A stretch of 64,000 bases of DNA from Pseudomonas maioricensis (GTDB lineage Bacteria > Pseudomonadota > Gammaproteobacteria > Pseudomonadales > Pseudomonadaceae): NCBI RefSeq assembly GCF_022790535.1, contig NZ_LOHG01000010.1, forward strand, positions 191,827 to 255,826, given 5' to 3'. Position numbers and translations under genes: made by a program. The notes under the pieces are model-generated. The model worked only from the letters and a program-made list of their open reading frames with translations, was not told the DNA's origin and made no database searches. How positions within the stretch are numbered: position 1 is the stretch's first letter; the number at the start of each line of letters is the position of its first letter. Positions 33,889 through 42,840 of this stretch are shown in pieces.

Positions 33889-35553
33889 ATGAGCTTGCTT
33901 GATACCCGTCGCCCGCAAATGTTCCCTGTTTTCACTCCCGCCCAGATCGAGCTTGCCCGGCGCTTTGCCAATGGTCCGGCGCAGCACTTCGAACCGGGAG
34001 CGACCATGTTCAACGTAGGCGAACGCGGGATTGCCATCTGGCTGGTGCTTGAAGGTACGGTGGACTTGATTCGGCGTGACGGGCTGGGTCGTGAGGCGGT
34101 TATCACTCAGGGGGGGCCGGGGGAGATCACCGGCGAGTCGGGCCTTTTAGGGGATCGTGCTTCGCTGGTGGAAGGTCGTGCCGGGCTGGACGGCTGTATG
34201 GCGCTGCCTTACGACGTCGCGCACATACGGGCGTTGATCATCGGCTCGGCAGAGTTGGGTGAAATGGTCATGCGTGCGTTCATTTTGCGTCGGGTCGGGA
34301 TGATCCAGTCTGACCGGGTCGGTTCGATTCTGGTGGGCCATTCCGGAGAGGGGCGGCTGGCCGGATTGCAGGGTTTTCTGACTCGCAATGGTTACCCGAA
34401 TACGGTGCTCGACATCTCCTCGGACGATGAAGAAACAAAGCTGCTGATTGCTCGTCTGGGTGTTGCCGAGGCCGACCTGCCGCTGATGATCTGTCCCAAC
34501 GGCACCGTTCTGAAAAATCCCGATAACGCCGAGGCTGCGGTTTGCCTGGGGATTACCCCGCAGCTGGACCCTGATGTGATCTACGACATCGCTGTCGTGG
34601 GGGCCGGGCCTGCGGGATTGGCCACTGCGGTGTATGCCGCCTCAGAAGGTTTGTCGGTGCTGGTGCTGGATCAGCGGGCGTATGGCGGTCAGGCCGGCGC
34701 TTCGGCGCGGATTGAAAACTATCTGGGGTTCCCGACCGGGATTTCCGGCCAGGCACTGGCCGGTCGCGCGTTCACCCAGGCGCAGAAATTCGGCGCGAAG
34801 ATGGCCATCCCGTTGCAGGTTGCCCATCTGGATTGCTCGGTGCCCGACCTGCCGCGTGTCGAACTGACGACGGGCGCAAGTATCCATGCAAAGGCGGTGG
34901 TGATTGCATCCGGTGCGCGTTATCGCAAGTTACCCGTGGCCAATATTGATGTATTCGAGGGCAAGGGCGTTTCGTACTGGGCGTCACCCATAGAAGCGAA
35001 GATCTGTCAGGGAGCGGAAGTTGCTCTGGTGGGCGCGGGAAACTCCGCAGGGCAGGCAGTGGCGTTTCTGGCTCCGCAGGTCAAGCGTTTGCACCTGGTG
35101 GTGCGCGGCGCAGGGCTGGAAGCGGCGATGTCTCAGTACCTGATCGAGCGCATTGCCTCGTTACCCAATGTGGTGATCCATACCCGTACTGAAATCGTTG
35201 AGCTACAAGGTGATGAGGTCAGCGGCCTGCAAAGCGCTGTATTCCAGAATCGCGACACATTGCAACGCGACACGCGCCCATTGCGGCATCTGTTTCTGTT
35301 CATTGGCGCCGATCCCAATACCGACTGGTTGCGTGATTGCGTGGATACCGACGCTAAAGGCTTTGTCATCACTGGCCGCTCGGTGTGCAGTGTCGCGGTG
35401 GACGACTGGATTCCTTTGCCGCTGGAGACCAACCGCAAGGGTGTCTTTGCCATCGGCGATGTGCGGGCGCAGTCGACCAAACGGGTGGCTGCCGCAGTAG
35501 GCGAGGGCGCGGCAGTGGTCGCGCAGATATTTGAGGCAATGAAGCGGGTGTGA
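33889..35553 (+). CDS. Cyclic-nucleotide-binding domain fused to thioredoxin-reductase-like FAD oxidoreductase
   Basis: A 554-residue fusion. Residues 12-135 are a cNMP-binding fold (EPGATMFNVGERGIAIWLVLEG, GEITGESGLLGDRASLV), 145-225 a thioredoxin-fold-like linker without CxxC, and 230-550 a TrxR-like module with FAD site VVGAGPAGLATAVYA, QAGASARIENYLGFP, NADPH site LVGAGNSAGQA and the final FAIGDVRAQSTKRVAAAVGEG. The position of the redox CATC of thioredoxin reductases reads SYWASPIEAKIC, so it cannot reduce thioredoxin by the normal route. The frame is open much further upstream, over the MFS gene; AAGGA supports ATG 33889. Confidence 0.9.
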   Translation: MSLLDTRRPQMFPVFTPAQIELARRFANGPAQHFEPGATMFNVGERGIAIWLVLEGTVDLIRRDGLGREAVITQGGPGEITGESGLLGDRASLVEGRAGLDGCMALPYDVAHIRALIIGSAELGEMVMRAFILRRVGMIQSDRVGSILVGHSGEGRLAGLQGFLTRNGYPNTVLDISSDDEETKLLIARLGVAEADLPLMICPNGTVLKNPDNAEAAVCLGITPQLDPDVIYDIAVVGAGPAGLATAVYAASEGLSVLVLDQRAYGGQAGASARIENYLGFPTGISGQALAGRAFTQAQKFGAKMAIPLQVAHLDCSVPDLPRVELTTGASIHAKAVVIASGARYRKLPVANIDVFEGKGVSYWASPIEAKICQGAEVALVGAGNSAGQAVAFLAPQVKRLHLVVRGAGLEAAMSQYLIERIASLPNVVIHTRTEIVELQGDEVSGLQSAVFQNRDTLQRDTRPLRHLFLFIGADPNTDWLRDCVDTDAKGFVITGRSVCSVAVDDWIPLPLETNRKGVFAIGDVRAQSTKRVAAAVGEGAAVVAQIFEAMKRV

Positions 35554-35648
35554 CGCTCGGTCATTCCTGCAAGAAGACTGATTCAATCAGTGGATTCGCA
35601 TGATGTTCGGCATTTGCTACAAATAGGGCGAGAGGCACATATCTTGCT

Positions 35649-35680
35649 CTGCTAACAATAAAACTATTGATAGCTAGCAA
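35649..35680. promoter_or_regulatory. Paired GCTA-palindrome operators upstream of the gamma-glutamyltransferase gene
   Basis: CTGCTAACAA (35649-35658) and TAGCTAGCAA (35671-35680) match the palindrome TTGCTAGCAA at 8/10 and 9/10, centred 22 nt apart, 21 nt ahead of the start codon. The same pair, with better matches, stands upstream of the ABC transporter operon at 44044-44074. Likely binding sites of the GntR regulator at 37398 (inference). Confidence 0.55.
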
Positions 35681-35700
35681 AAAATAGAGAGCCTTTGATC

Positions 35701-37272
35701 ATGATCGCTACCTCCACTCGCGCCGTCATCTGCACACCTCATACCGAAGCCAGTGCCGCCGGCCTGCGTATTCTCGACGCAGGAGGTACGGCCATCGATG
35801 CGATGCTGGCCGCCAGCGCCATGCTTGCGGCGGTTTTTCCGCACATGACCGGGTTAGGCGGCGATGCCCTGTGGATGATCCATGACAGCAAGGTACGCAC
35901 CATCGTGGGGATTGGTCACGCCGGTCAGCGCTTGCCTGAGGGTGGAAAAATCACCGTCCGCGGGCCTGCTTCGGTTGCTAGCACCGCGGGTGCGTTGGCC
36001 AGTTGGCAGACCGCAGCGAACATCAGTCGTCTTGAGTGGGGCTCCAGGCTGGGTTGGGGGGACTTGCTGGAAGACGCCGCTGTGATGGCCGATCGTGGTG
36101 CGCCGGTGTCCCAGTCGCAATTGTTCTGGCAGACGATGCGTCAGCCGCTGATCGAGCAATTGCCTGACCTGCATCGGCTGTGCAAGACCGACGGGCGCTG
36201 GCTGGGCGAGGGCGACACGCTGCGTCAGCCCGAGCTGGCCAATACGTTGCGGCATCTGGCCAGGCACGGCGTTGAGGATTTCTATCGTGGCGAGTTGGCC
36301 GAGGCATTCGGTGCGGCGTTTGACCAGCTCGGTTGTGGCCTGACCGCAGCCGATCTGGCGGCTACTCGTGCGCTTGAAGTCGCGCCGATTTCGGCGCGTT
36401 ATCGTCAGGGTCGACTCTACAACGTGGCGCCGCCGTGTCAGGGTCTGTATACCTTGCAGGCAATGGCCGCGCTGCAACACAAGTCATTGGCGCAAGTCGA
36501 TAACGGCAGCGCGCAGTACTACCACTACCTGGTGGAAGCCATTAAGCAGGGGTTGCTGCGGCGTAATGCGCAGTTGTGCGATCCGCTGAGGTCAGCGTGG
36601 GATTTCGCTGCCAGCCTGGAGGATGAGCAAATCAAGGCTTATGCCGATGCCATCGACGATCAGCGAGCTGCGCCCTGGAATGAACCGGGTCGACCTGCCG
36701 ATACTGTCTGGATGGCGGCCACCGATGCCCAAGGTCGAACCGCGTGCCTGATCCAGAGCCTGTTTCACGATTTCGGTTCGGGCTGCATCCTGGGTGATAC
36801 CGGCGTGCTGTGGCAGAACCGTGCTGCGGGTTTCAATGCCGATCCTGCTCACGTTAATGGCTGGGCTCCCGGCAAGCGGCCTGCGCATACCTTGAATCCG
36901 TCCTGCTATCTGGCCGATGACGGCCGTCGCTGGTTCTTCGGCACCCAGGGTGGCGATGGCCAGCCACAGACGCAGATGGTGCTGGCTACGCAACTGGTGG
37001 ACTATCAGCGGCCGATTGATGTAGCGCTGGAAACCCCGCGCTTTTTGCTGGGCCGCAGTTTCTTCGACAGCACCGATAACCTCAAACTTGAAGGTGACAT
37101 GAGCGCCGCGACCCTCGAAGGGCTGGCTGCCATGGGGCATGAGGTGGAAATCATTCCCGCACGCAGCCCCATGACCGGGCATGCTGGAATCATCGCCATC
37201 GATGCCGACGAGCGTCGCAGCGCCATGCATGATCCTCGCGGCGAAGGTCTCGCACTGGGGCAACCGAACTGA
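35701..37272 (+). CDS. Gamma-glutamyltransferase-family protein
   Basis: A 523-residue Ntn-hydrolase-type GGT homologue. N-terminal HTEASAAGLRILDAGGTAIDA and HMTGLGGDALWMI (the TGxGGD motif), then the presumed self-cleavage site at RPADTVWMAATDAQGR with Thr335 as nucleophile, and the glycine pair GTQGGDGQPQ. No signal peptide, so unlike classic GGT it stays in the cytoplasm and belongs to the shorter GGT-like acylases. It may cleave gamma-glutamyl or other amide bonds of a compound taken up by the ABC importer of this island. ATG 35701 is preferred over the TTG two codons upstream. Confidence 0.9.
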   Translation: MIATSTRAVICTPHTEASAAGLRILDAGGTAIDAMLAASAMLAAVFPHMTGLGGDALWMIHDSKVRTIVGIGHAGQRLPEGGKITVRGPASVASTAGALASWQTAANISRLEWGSRLGWGDLLEDAAVMADRGAPVSQSQLFWQTMRQPLIEQLPDLHRLCKTDGRWLGEGDTLRQPELANTLRHLARHGVEDFYRGELAEAFGAAFDQLGCGLTAADLAATRALEVAPISARYRQGRLYNVAPPCQGLYTLQAMAALQHKSLAQVDNGSAQYYHYLVEAIKQGLLRRNAQLCDPLRSAWDFAASLEDEQIKAYADAIDDQRAAPWNEPGRPADTVWMAATDAQGRTACLIQSLFHDFGSGCILGDTGVLWQNRAAGFNADPAHVNGWAPGKRPAHTLNPSCYLADDGRRWFFGTQGGDGQPQTQMVLATQLVDYQRPIDVALETPRFLLGRSFFDSTDNLKLEGDMSAATLEGLAAMGHEVEIIPARSPMTGHAGIIAIDADERRSAMHDPRGEGLALGQPN

Positions 37273-37397
37273 TCGAAAAAGCCTTTGTACAGGGGGTTTG
37301 CCGGTGCCGGACGGCTGGCGGATAATGCCGCCGATTGTCCGCTGTGCGCAGTTCGTTTGCGCGGCGGCACCTGGCTTTACGGAAAATAGAGGAAAGA

Positions 37398-38090
37398 ATG
37401 GGCTTGAGCACTGTCACTGCCAAACAGCTTGAGGTACAGCGCATCGCCGATGCGCTGTTCAAGGCTATCGCCCAACATCGTTTGCCGCCCGGCACGCGAC
37501 TGATCGAAGCGCAAATCGTCGAAACCCTGCAAGCCAATCGTAACCATGTGCAGGTGGCCTTGCAGCGCCTGGCAATGCAGAAAGTGGTGACCATCGAGGC
37601 CAATCGCGGGGCCATGGTTGCGCAGCCTACCGCCAAGGAAGCCCGGGATATTTTCAGCGCCCGGCGTGCCATTGAGCGGGCAATCGTCGAAGGCATTACC
37701 CCTGCGGTCATGCGCAAACAGCGCCAGCGTATTGCGACGCACATGAACAATGAGCGCAAAGCCACCAGCGATACTGATCGTCGGGCCATCGTGCGTGAGC
37801 TGAGCGAGTTTCATTTGATGCTCGGCCAGATCAGTGGCAACACCGTACTCAGTGACATCCTTGCCAATCTGATGGTGCGCAGTTCGCTGATTGTCGCGTT
37901 GTATCAGCGTAATGACGTGCCGTCCTGCGCGTCGGACGAGCATCAGGAGATCATTACGGCACTGGAGAACGGCAACAACGAACGTGCCGTTGCGGTGATG
38001 CTTGAGCACCTGGATGAGCTGGAAGCGCAGCTTGCCCTTGAAGAAAGCGCGCCGGAAGAGTTCAACCTGCGGCAGGCGTTGAGTGATTGA
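37398..38090 (+). CDS. GntR-family (FadR/FCD) transcriptional regulator
   Basis: A 230-residue repressor-type protein: winged HTH with QRIADALFKAIAQHRLPPGTRLIEAQIVETLQANRNHVQVAL, followed by an all-helical FCD effector domain with ARDIFSARRAIERAIVEG, ELSEFHLMLGQISGN and DEHQEIITALENGNNERAV (metal-binding Asp/His positions retained). AGAGGAAAG precedes ATG 37398. It lies inside the island, 125 nt after the GGT gene, and probably senses the island's substrate and binds the TTGCTAGCAA sites. Confidence 0.92.
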   Translation: MGLSTVTAKQLEVQRIADALFKAIAQHRLPPGTRLIEAQIVETLQANRNHVQVALQRLAMQKVVTIEANRGAMVAQPTAKEARDIFSARRAIERAIVEGITPAVMRKQRQRIATHMNNERKATSDTDRRAIVRELSEFHLMLGQISGNTVLSDILANLMVRSSLIVALYQRNDVPSCASDEHQEIITALENGNNERAVAVMLEHLDELEAQLALEESAPEEFNLRQALSD

Positions 38091-38120
38091 GAACCAGCAG
38101 CATTGCTGAAATAGATTTTT

Positions 38121-38194
38121 CTGTAGGAGCTGCCGAAGGCTGCGAAGCATTCATCCTGACACGATGCCATCGCAGCCTTCGGCAGCTCCTACAG
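38121..38194. repeat. REPIN hairpin, TGTAGGAGCTGCC type, overlapping a stop codon
   Basis: Perfect 25-bp arms (38121-38145, 38170-38194), identical family to 4496 and 32258. The right arm contains the TAG stop of the convergent amidohydrolase gene (38189-38191), so insertion of the repeat may have shaped that gene's C-terminus. Confidence 0.94.
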
Positions 38195-39442
38195 GTCCAG
38201 GCAAGTTGCAGATATCGACTCAGGCTTCAGTAATACCCCAACCGGGCGGTTGAAGGTTTGTCTCCCTGCCTTGAACCCCATCAACGGCGCGCTTATTTCG
38301 GCGACTACTGCAGCAGGCGAAGGTGCGTCGAAGACGATGAAGTCGGCGCGGCAACCGGGCAGCAGACCGTAGTCGGGCAAGCGCAGCATTCGCGCGGATT
38401 CGCTGGATACCCACGCCAGGCATTGCAGCAATTGCGGCACCGTCCCCATCTGACTGACGTTGGCGAACAGGTTGGCCTGCCGGATCAGCGACGCATCGCC
38501 ATAGGGCGTAAACGGGTTGCCGATGTTGTTGGTAGACACTGAGCAGATCACGCCGCAGGCGTGTAGATGTTCCAGCGGAGCCAGCCCGCGAGGCTTGTTG
38601 TGGAATGACTCGCGGCCCATCAGAAACAGATCGGTAGACGGCAGGCAGGTCACCTGTACACCGACTTTCGCCAGATGAAGGCCCAGCACGGTCATTTGCT
38701 CTTTGGGTAACGTCGACAGCTTGGTCACATGGCCGATTGTCACACGTCCCGACCAGCCATGCAGTTGTGTGCAGCGCGCCACCTCCATGACCGTCATGCC
38801 TTCCGGGTTCAGGTCGAAGTCCAGATGCAGGTCCAGGTCACAGTCGTATTTCACGGCCAGTTCGAAGAGGCGCTGTATCTGTCCGTTCGGATCGCTGTCC
38901 ATGTAAGGGCAGCCACCGAGAACCGTTGCGCCGTTTTCCAGCGCCTGACACAGCAGTGCTTCGGTGCCCGGATTGTTCAGCAAGCCTTCCTGGGGGAACA
39001 CGCAGATTTCCAGACTGATCGCCCAGGCATAATCCGCCTGCAAGCGGCGAATGGCGTTGAAACCAGTCAGGCCGATCTGCGGGTCAAGTTCCACATGGGT
39101 ACGCATGTGGGTCGTGCCCTGAAGAATGGCTTTATCGAGCACCAGCGCGCCGCGGCGATAGACATCTTCTTCGGTGAATTCAGCTTTGGCCGCGCGGGTC
39201 TGCGCCACCGCCTCCGCGAGAGTGCCTTCATGCAGATGACAACGCTGCATGATGCAGGCCTTGTCCAGATGGATGTGGGTCTCGATCAGCCCCGGCAACA
39301 GTAATCGGCCCTCAAGATCCAGAGTCTGCCGGTTGACTGCCGCCTCGCTGAAGCGCTCGACGAAATAGCCGTCTTCCACGTACAGCACGCCTTGCGCATC
39401 GCCGTCGCCGAGTCGGGCATTGATGATTTTCAGGGCGGTCAT
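38189..39442 (-). CDS. Cytosine-deaminase-type amidohydrolase
   Basis: A 417-residue metal-dependent hydrolase of the CodA/AtzC branch. Metal and active-site motifs: LIETHIHLDKACIM, MRTHVELDP, LDLHLDFD, VTIGHVTKLS and SVSTNNIGNPF (usual last Asp as GTDN is NN here, a variation worth noting). The C-terminus carries the composite beta-sandwich (GLLPGCRADFIVFDAPSP). Substrates of this branch are cyclic amides or amino-azines. It overlaps the transporter gene by 4 nt and is last in a four-gene operon, so it probably acts on the imported compound. The stop falls inside a REPIN. Confidence 0.88.
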   Translation of the reverse strand: MTALKIINARLGDGDAQGVLYVEDGYFVERFSEAAVNRQTLDLEGRLLLPGLIETHIHLDKACIMQRCHLHEGTLAEAVAQTRAAKAEFTEEDVYRRGALVLDKAILQGTTHMRTHVELDPQIGLTGFNAIRRLQADYAWAISLEICVFPQEGLLNNPGTEALLCQALENGATVLGGCPYMDSDPNGQIQRLFELAVKYDCDLDLHLDFDLNPEGMTVMEVARCTQLHGWSGRVTIGHVTKLSTLPKEQMTVLGLHLAKVGVQVTCLPSTDLFLMGRESFHNKPRGLAPLEHLHACGVICSVSTNNIGNPFTPYGDASLIRQANLFANVSQMGTVPQLLQCLAWVSSESARMLRLPDYGLLPGCRADFIVFDAPSPAAVVAEISAPLMGFKAGRQTFNRPVGVLLKPESISATCLDL

Positions 39443-41964
39443 ACGCTCATTCCTTGAATGCTGTTGGCATTTTCGCTGCTGGCGCTTTCACCCAGATAAG
39501 CCGCCGCCAGTTCTTTATCGTCGCGTAACTCGGCGGCACTGGCAGATTTCACAATGCAACCGGTTTCCAGCACGTAGGCGCGGTCAGCGACTTGCAAGGC
39601 AAGGTTGGCCATTTGATCCACCAGCAAAATCGTCACGCCTTCGTCGCGAAGCGCTGCCAGCGCGTCGTAAAGTTCGCCGATCATGGCGGGAGAGAGGCCT
39701 AGCGACGGTTCATCCAGCAACAGGATTTTCGGTTTGGCCATCAGGCCGCGACCTACCGCGACCATCTGTTGCTCGCCACCTGAGAGCATGCCCGCCGGGT
39801 TATCGATACGGTCGCGCAGGCGCGGGAAGCGCTTGAGGATCGCCTCGATTTCAGCCTCGGCATCAAAGGCTTCGCGTCGTGAGTAACTGCCCAGTAACAG
39901 GTTGTCGCGCACGCTCAGGTACGGGAACACCTGACGGCCTTCCGGTACCAATGCCAGACCTTTGCCTGCGATGGTGCTGGCGCTGGCCTGGTCGATGCTT
40001 TCGTTGTCCAGCAGGATGCTGCCATCGGTTGCGCGATGCAGGCCCGCGAGACATTGCAGGATGCTGGATTTGCCCGCCCCGTTGGCACCCAGAATCGCCA
40101 CCAGCTCGCCGGGATTAACCAGTAAATTGACTTTGTTGACCACTGCTGCGGCGCCGTAGTCAATGACCAGATCCTTGACGTAAAGCCGCGCATCGCGACT
40201 TCCATCCCAGGCTTGATCGCGTGGCGTTGCCTGATAATCGGTGCCGCCCAGATACGCGGCGATCACCTGCTGATTCTGGCGAATTTCGGCAGGAGGCCCC
40301 GACGCGATGGGCTTGCCCGCATCCAGCACCAGCAAGTGCTCAGACACTGACATCACCAGCGACATGTCGTGCTCGACGAGGATTACCGTCAGGCCGAAGT
40401 CCGCCAGCTTGCGCAGCAGCACGGCCAGATCGTCAGTGTCGCGGCGGCTCAGGCCGGCAGCCGGTTCATCCAGCAGCAATACCGCAGGCGCGGTGGCCAG
40501 CGCCCGTGCGATTTCCACCAGTCTCCGGTCAACGTGGGGCAGGTCTTCGGCGGCGATATTCACTTCCCCGCGGTAACCCACCAGAGCCAACAGGTCCAGC
40601 GCGAGGCTGCGTTGCCCGGAGGTCGACAGGTTGAAAGGCAGGCCGAGGCGACCTTTCTGCATCGCCACCAAGAGGTTATCCAGCACCGACATCTCGCCGA
40701 ATAACAGCGTGGTCTGATAGGTCCGGGCGATACCGGCACGGGCGCTTTTCCACGCAGGCAGGCCAGCCAATGGCTGTTGCAGTTCTATCTGACCGCTGTC
40801 CGGGGCATAGAACCCGCTGATCATGTTCAGCACCGTGGTTTTACCCGCGCCATTGGGGCCGATGATGCTGGTGATACTTCCGGCAGGTGCATGCAGGCTG
40901 ACGTGTTGCGCCGCCTGCACACCGCCGAAGCGAATACCGATATCGGTCACCCGCAAACCGGTGGACGGGCCACGGCTTTGCAGGTGCTCGGCGATACGTT
41001 GGGTGTTGATCGTGGTGGGAGGCAACAAGCGGGTCGGCTTGATCCAGCGACGGGCGAGGGCGCCCAGCAAACCGTTCGGCGCGACCCACAGCACCAGCAG
41101 CAACAGCACCGAGAAAATCAGCAGGCGGTATTCGGCGAAGTCCGACAGCAACTCCGGCACCAGTACAATCAGTAATGCACCGATCAGCGGCCCGAACAGC
41201 ATGCCACTGCCGCCGACAATCACCGCCAGCACAAACAGGATCGACTGCGAAAACGGAAAGGATTCAGGGTTGATAAACATCAGCAGGGGCGCAAGCAGAC
41301 CGCCTGCCAGGCCGGTCAATGCCGCTGACAGGGCGAACGCCAGGGTTTTGCTCAAGACCGGATTGAAGCCCAGCGAGCGCGCGGCAATTTCAGACGCCTT
41401 CACGGCGCGCATGGCTTTGCCCCAGGTGCTGTGGCTCAAGCGCTGATAGAAGAGCAATGCGCCGATCATCAGCGCACCCGCCAGCAGCGCGAGCAGAATA
41501 GCCGGATCAAGGCCTGCAAATTCAGGCAGTGGAATCCCCATCAGGCCATTCGAACCACCGGTTACGTCACGCCATTCAATGAGGCTGTGATGCACCACGA
41601 AAGCGAACGCAATGGTAATCATCGCCAGATAAGGGCCGCTGACCCGCAACGCAGGAATGGCCAGCAATGCGCCGATCAGGCCACAGACAATGCCCGCCAG
41701 CGGCAACGCCAGCCATAGCGGCCAGCCCGCCATGGTCAGCAGTGCCGATACGTAAGCGCCAATGGCGTAAAACGCGATATGGCCAAACGAGATTTGCCCA
41801 CTCAAACCAATCAGGATATTCAGGCCGACACCGACTACGGCCGCCAGGGCGCAAAGGGTGAAGACCAGCAGGGAATAGCTGTCCAGCGTGAAGGCCATGA
41901 AGCCGCACGCGACTGCGAGCAAGCCGATGAAAACCGGAGCTGCGAGGGTTTTGATGTCTTTCAT
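39439..41964 (-). CDS. Triple fusion LivM permease - LivG ATPase - LivF ATPase
   Basis: One 841-residue frame unites three importer parts. Residues 1-310: LivM-type permease (LNILIGLSGQISFGHIAF, GPYLAMITIAFAFVV). Residues 335-580: LivG ATPase, Walker A GPNGAGKT (369-376), Walker B LLLDEPAAGL, H-loop VEHDM; its signature region LPHVDRRLVEIARAL is degenerate. Residues 595-830: LivF ATPase, Walker A GANGAGKS (626-633), signature LSGGEQQMVAVGRGL, Walker B LLLDEPSLGLSP. LivM-LivG fusions are common; adding LivF is much less so. No frameshift is needed. Overlaps LivH and the amidohydrolase by 4 nt each. Confidence 0.93.
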   Translation of the reverse strand: MKDIKTLAAPVFIGLLAVACGFMAFTLDSYSLLVFTLCALAAVVGVGLNILIGLSGQISFGHIAFYAIGAYVSALLTMAGWPLWLALPLAGIVCGLIGALLAIPALRVSGPYLAMITIAFAFVVHHSLIEWRDVTGGSNGLMGIPLPEFAGLDPAILLALLAGALMIGALLFYQRLSHSTWGKAMRAVKASEIAARSLGFNPVLSKTLAFALSAALTGLAGGLLAPLLMFINPESFPFSQSILFVLAVIVGGSGMLFGPLIGALLIVLVPELLSDFAEYRLLIFSVLLLLVLWVAPNGLLGALARRWIKPTRLLPPTTINTQRIAEHLQSRGPSTGLRVTDIGIRFGGVQAAQHVSLHAPAGSITSIIGPNGAGKTTVLNMISGFYAPDSGQIELQQPLAGLPAWKSARAGIARTYQTTLLFGEMSVLDNLLVAMQKGRLGLPFNLSTSGQRSLALDLLALVGYRGEVNIAAEDLPHVDRRLVEIARALATAPAVLLLDEPAAGLSRRDTDDLAVLLRKLADFGLTVILVEHDMSLVMSVSEHLLVLDAGKPIASGPPAEIRQNQQVIAAYLGGTDYQATPRDQAWDGSRDARLYVKDLVIDYGAAAVVNKVNLLVNPGELVAILGANGAGKSSILQCLAGLHRATDGSILLDNESIDQASASTIAGKGLALVPEGRQVFPYLSVRDNLLLGSYSRREAFDAEAEIEAILKRFPRLRDRIDNPAGMLSGGEQQMVAVGRGLMAKPKILLLDEPSLGLSPAMIGELYDALAALRDEGVTILLVDQMANLALQVADRAYVLETGCIVKSASAAELRDDKELAAAYLGESASSENANSIQGMSV

Positions 41965-42830
41965 ACTTTCACCAGAGCCTTGCTGCCGAACAGACCGTTG
42001 GGACGAATCGCCAAGGCGAGAATGACCAGCGCAAAGGTGAATATCTGGGTGAAGGCCGAGCCGAAATACAGGGTGATCAACGCTTCAGCCAGACCGAACA
42101 GCAGCCCGGCCGCGAACACGCCCCCGGCACTGGTGATGCCGCCCAGAATCGCCACCGCAAAAGCCTTCAGGCCAAACAGCATGCCCATCTCGGCGTTGAC
42201 GCTGAACAGCGGCGCAATCAACAAGCCCGCCACGGCCGCGAACACCGTGGAAATAGCAAAAGCGATCGCCACCACCCGATTGACGTTGATGCCCATCAGC
42301 ATCGCCGCACGCGGGTTTTGCACGCAGGCTTCAAGCACCTTGCCCAGCCGTGTGTAGCGCCGGACCAGATACAAGGCCAGGGCAATTGCTGCGCCGACCA
42401 GCGGAATCAATAACTGCAGCGCGCCAACGCTGCTGCCAAACAGCTCGACGTTGAGGTTGACCAGGTTGCTCTCGAACTGGCGAGGCTCCTTGCCGAATGT
42501 GAACAGCGCCAGATTGTCCACCAGAATGCCGCCTGCCACCGTCGCCATCAGCCAGGCTTGTGACCCCCGGCTGTGGAATGGCCGCACCAGCCAGCGCTCG
42601 ATCACCAGGCCGTAAAGCGCGCAGAGGATCAGCGTCAGAGGCAAGGCCAGCCATAGCGACCAGCCCCAGTTGATGCAAAAGGTGTAGCCCAGCACCGCGC
42701 CGACCATCATGGCGCTGCCTTGGGCAAAGTTGACGGTGCGCGAAACGATGTAGGTCAGGTGAAAACCTAACGCCAGTAGCGCGTACATGCTGCCCAGGCC
42801 GAGGCCGGTGACAATGGCGGCGGTGAACAT
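41961..42830 (-). CDS. LivH-type ABC permease
   Basis: A 289-residue membrane protein with the LivH pattern: GLGLGSMYALLALGFHLTYIVSRTVNFAQGSAMMVGA at the start, the EAA-like NPRAAMLMGINVNRVVA loop and GLAEALITLYFGSAF at the end. Pairs with the fused LivM-G-F protein to form the importer. AAAGGAG lies ahead of ATG; 10 nt separate it from the binding-protein gene. Confidence 0.94.
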   Translation of the reverse strand: MFTAAIVTGLGLGSMYALLALGFHLTYIVSRTVNFAQGSAMMVGAVLGYTFCINWGWSLWLALPLTLILCALYGLVIERWLVRPFHSRGSQAWLMATVAGGILVDNLALFTFGKEPRQFESNLVNLNVELFGSSVGALQLLIPLVGAAIALALYLVRRYTRLGKVLEACVQNPRAAMLMGINVNRVVAIAFAISTVFAAVAGLLIAPLFSVNAEMGMLFGLKAFAVAILGGITSAGGVFAAGLLFGLAEALITLYFGSAFTQIFTFALVILALAIRPNGLFGSKALVKV

Positions 42831-42840
42831 GGCGACTCCT

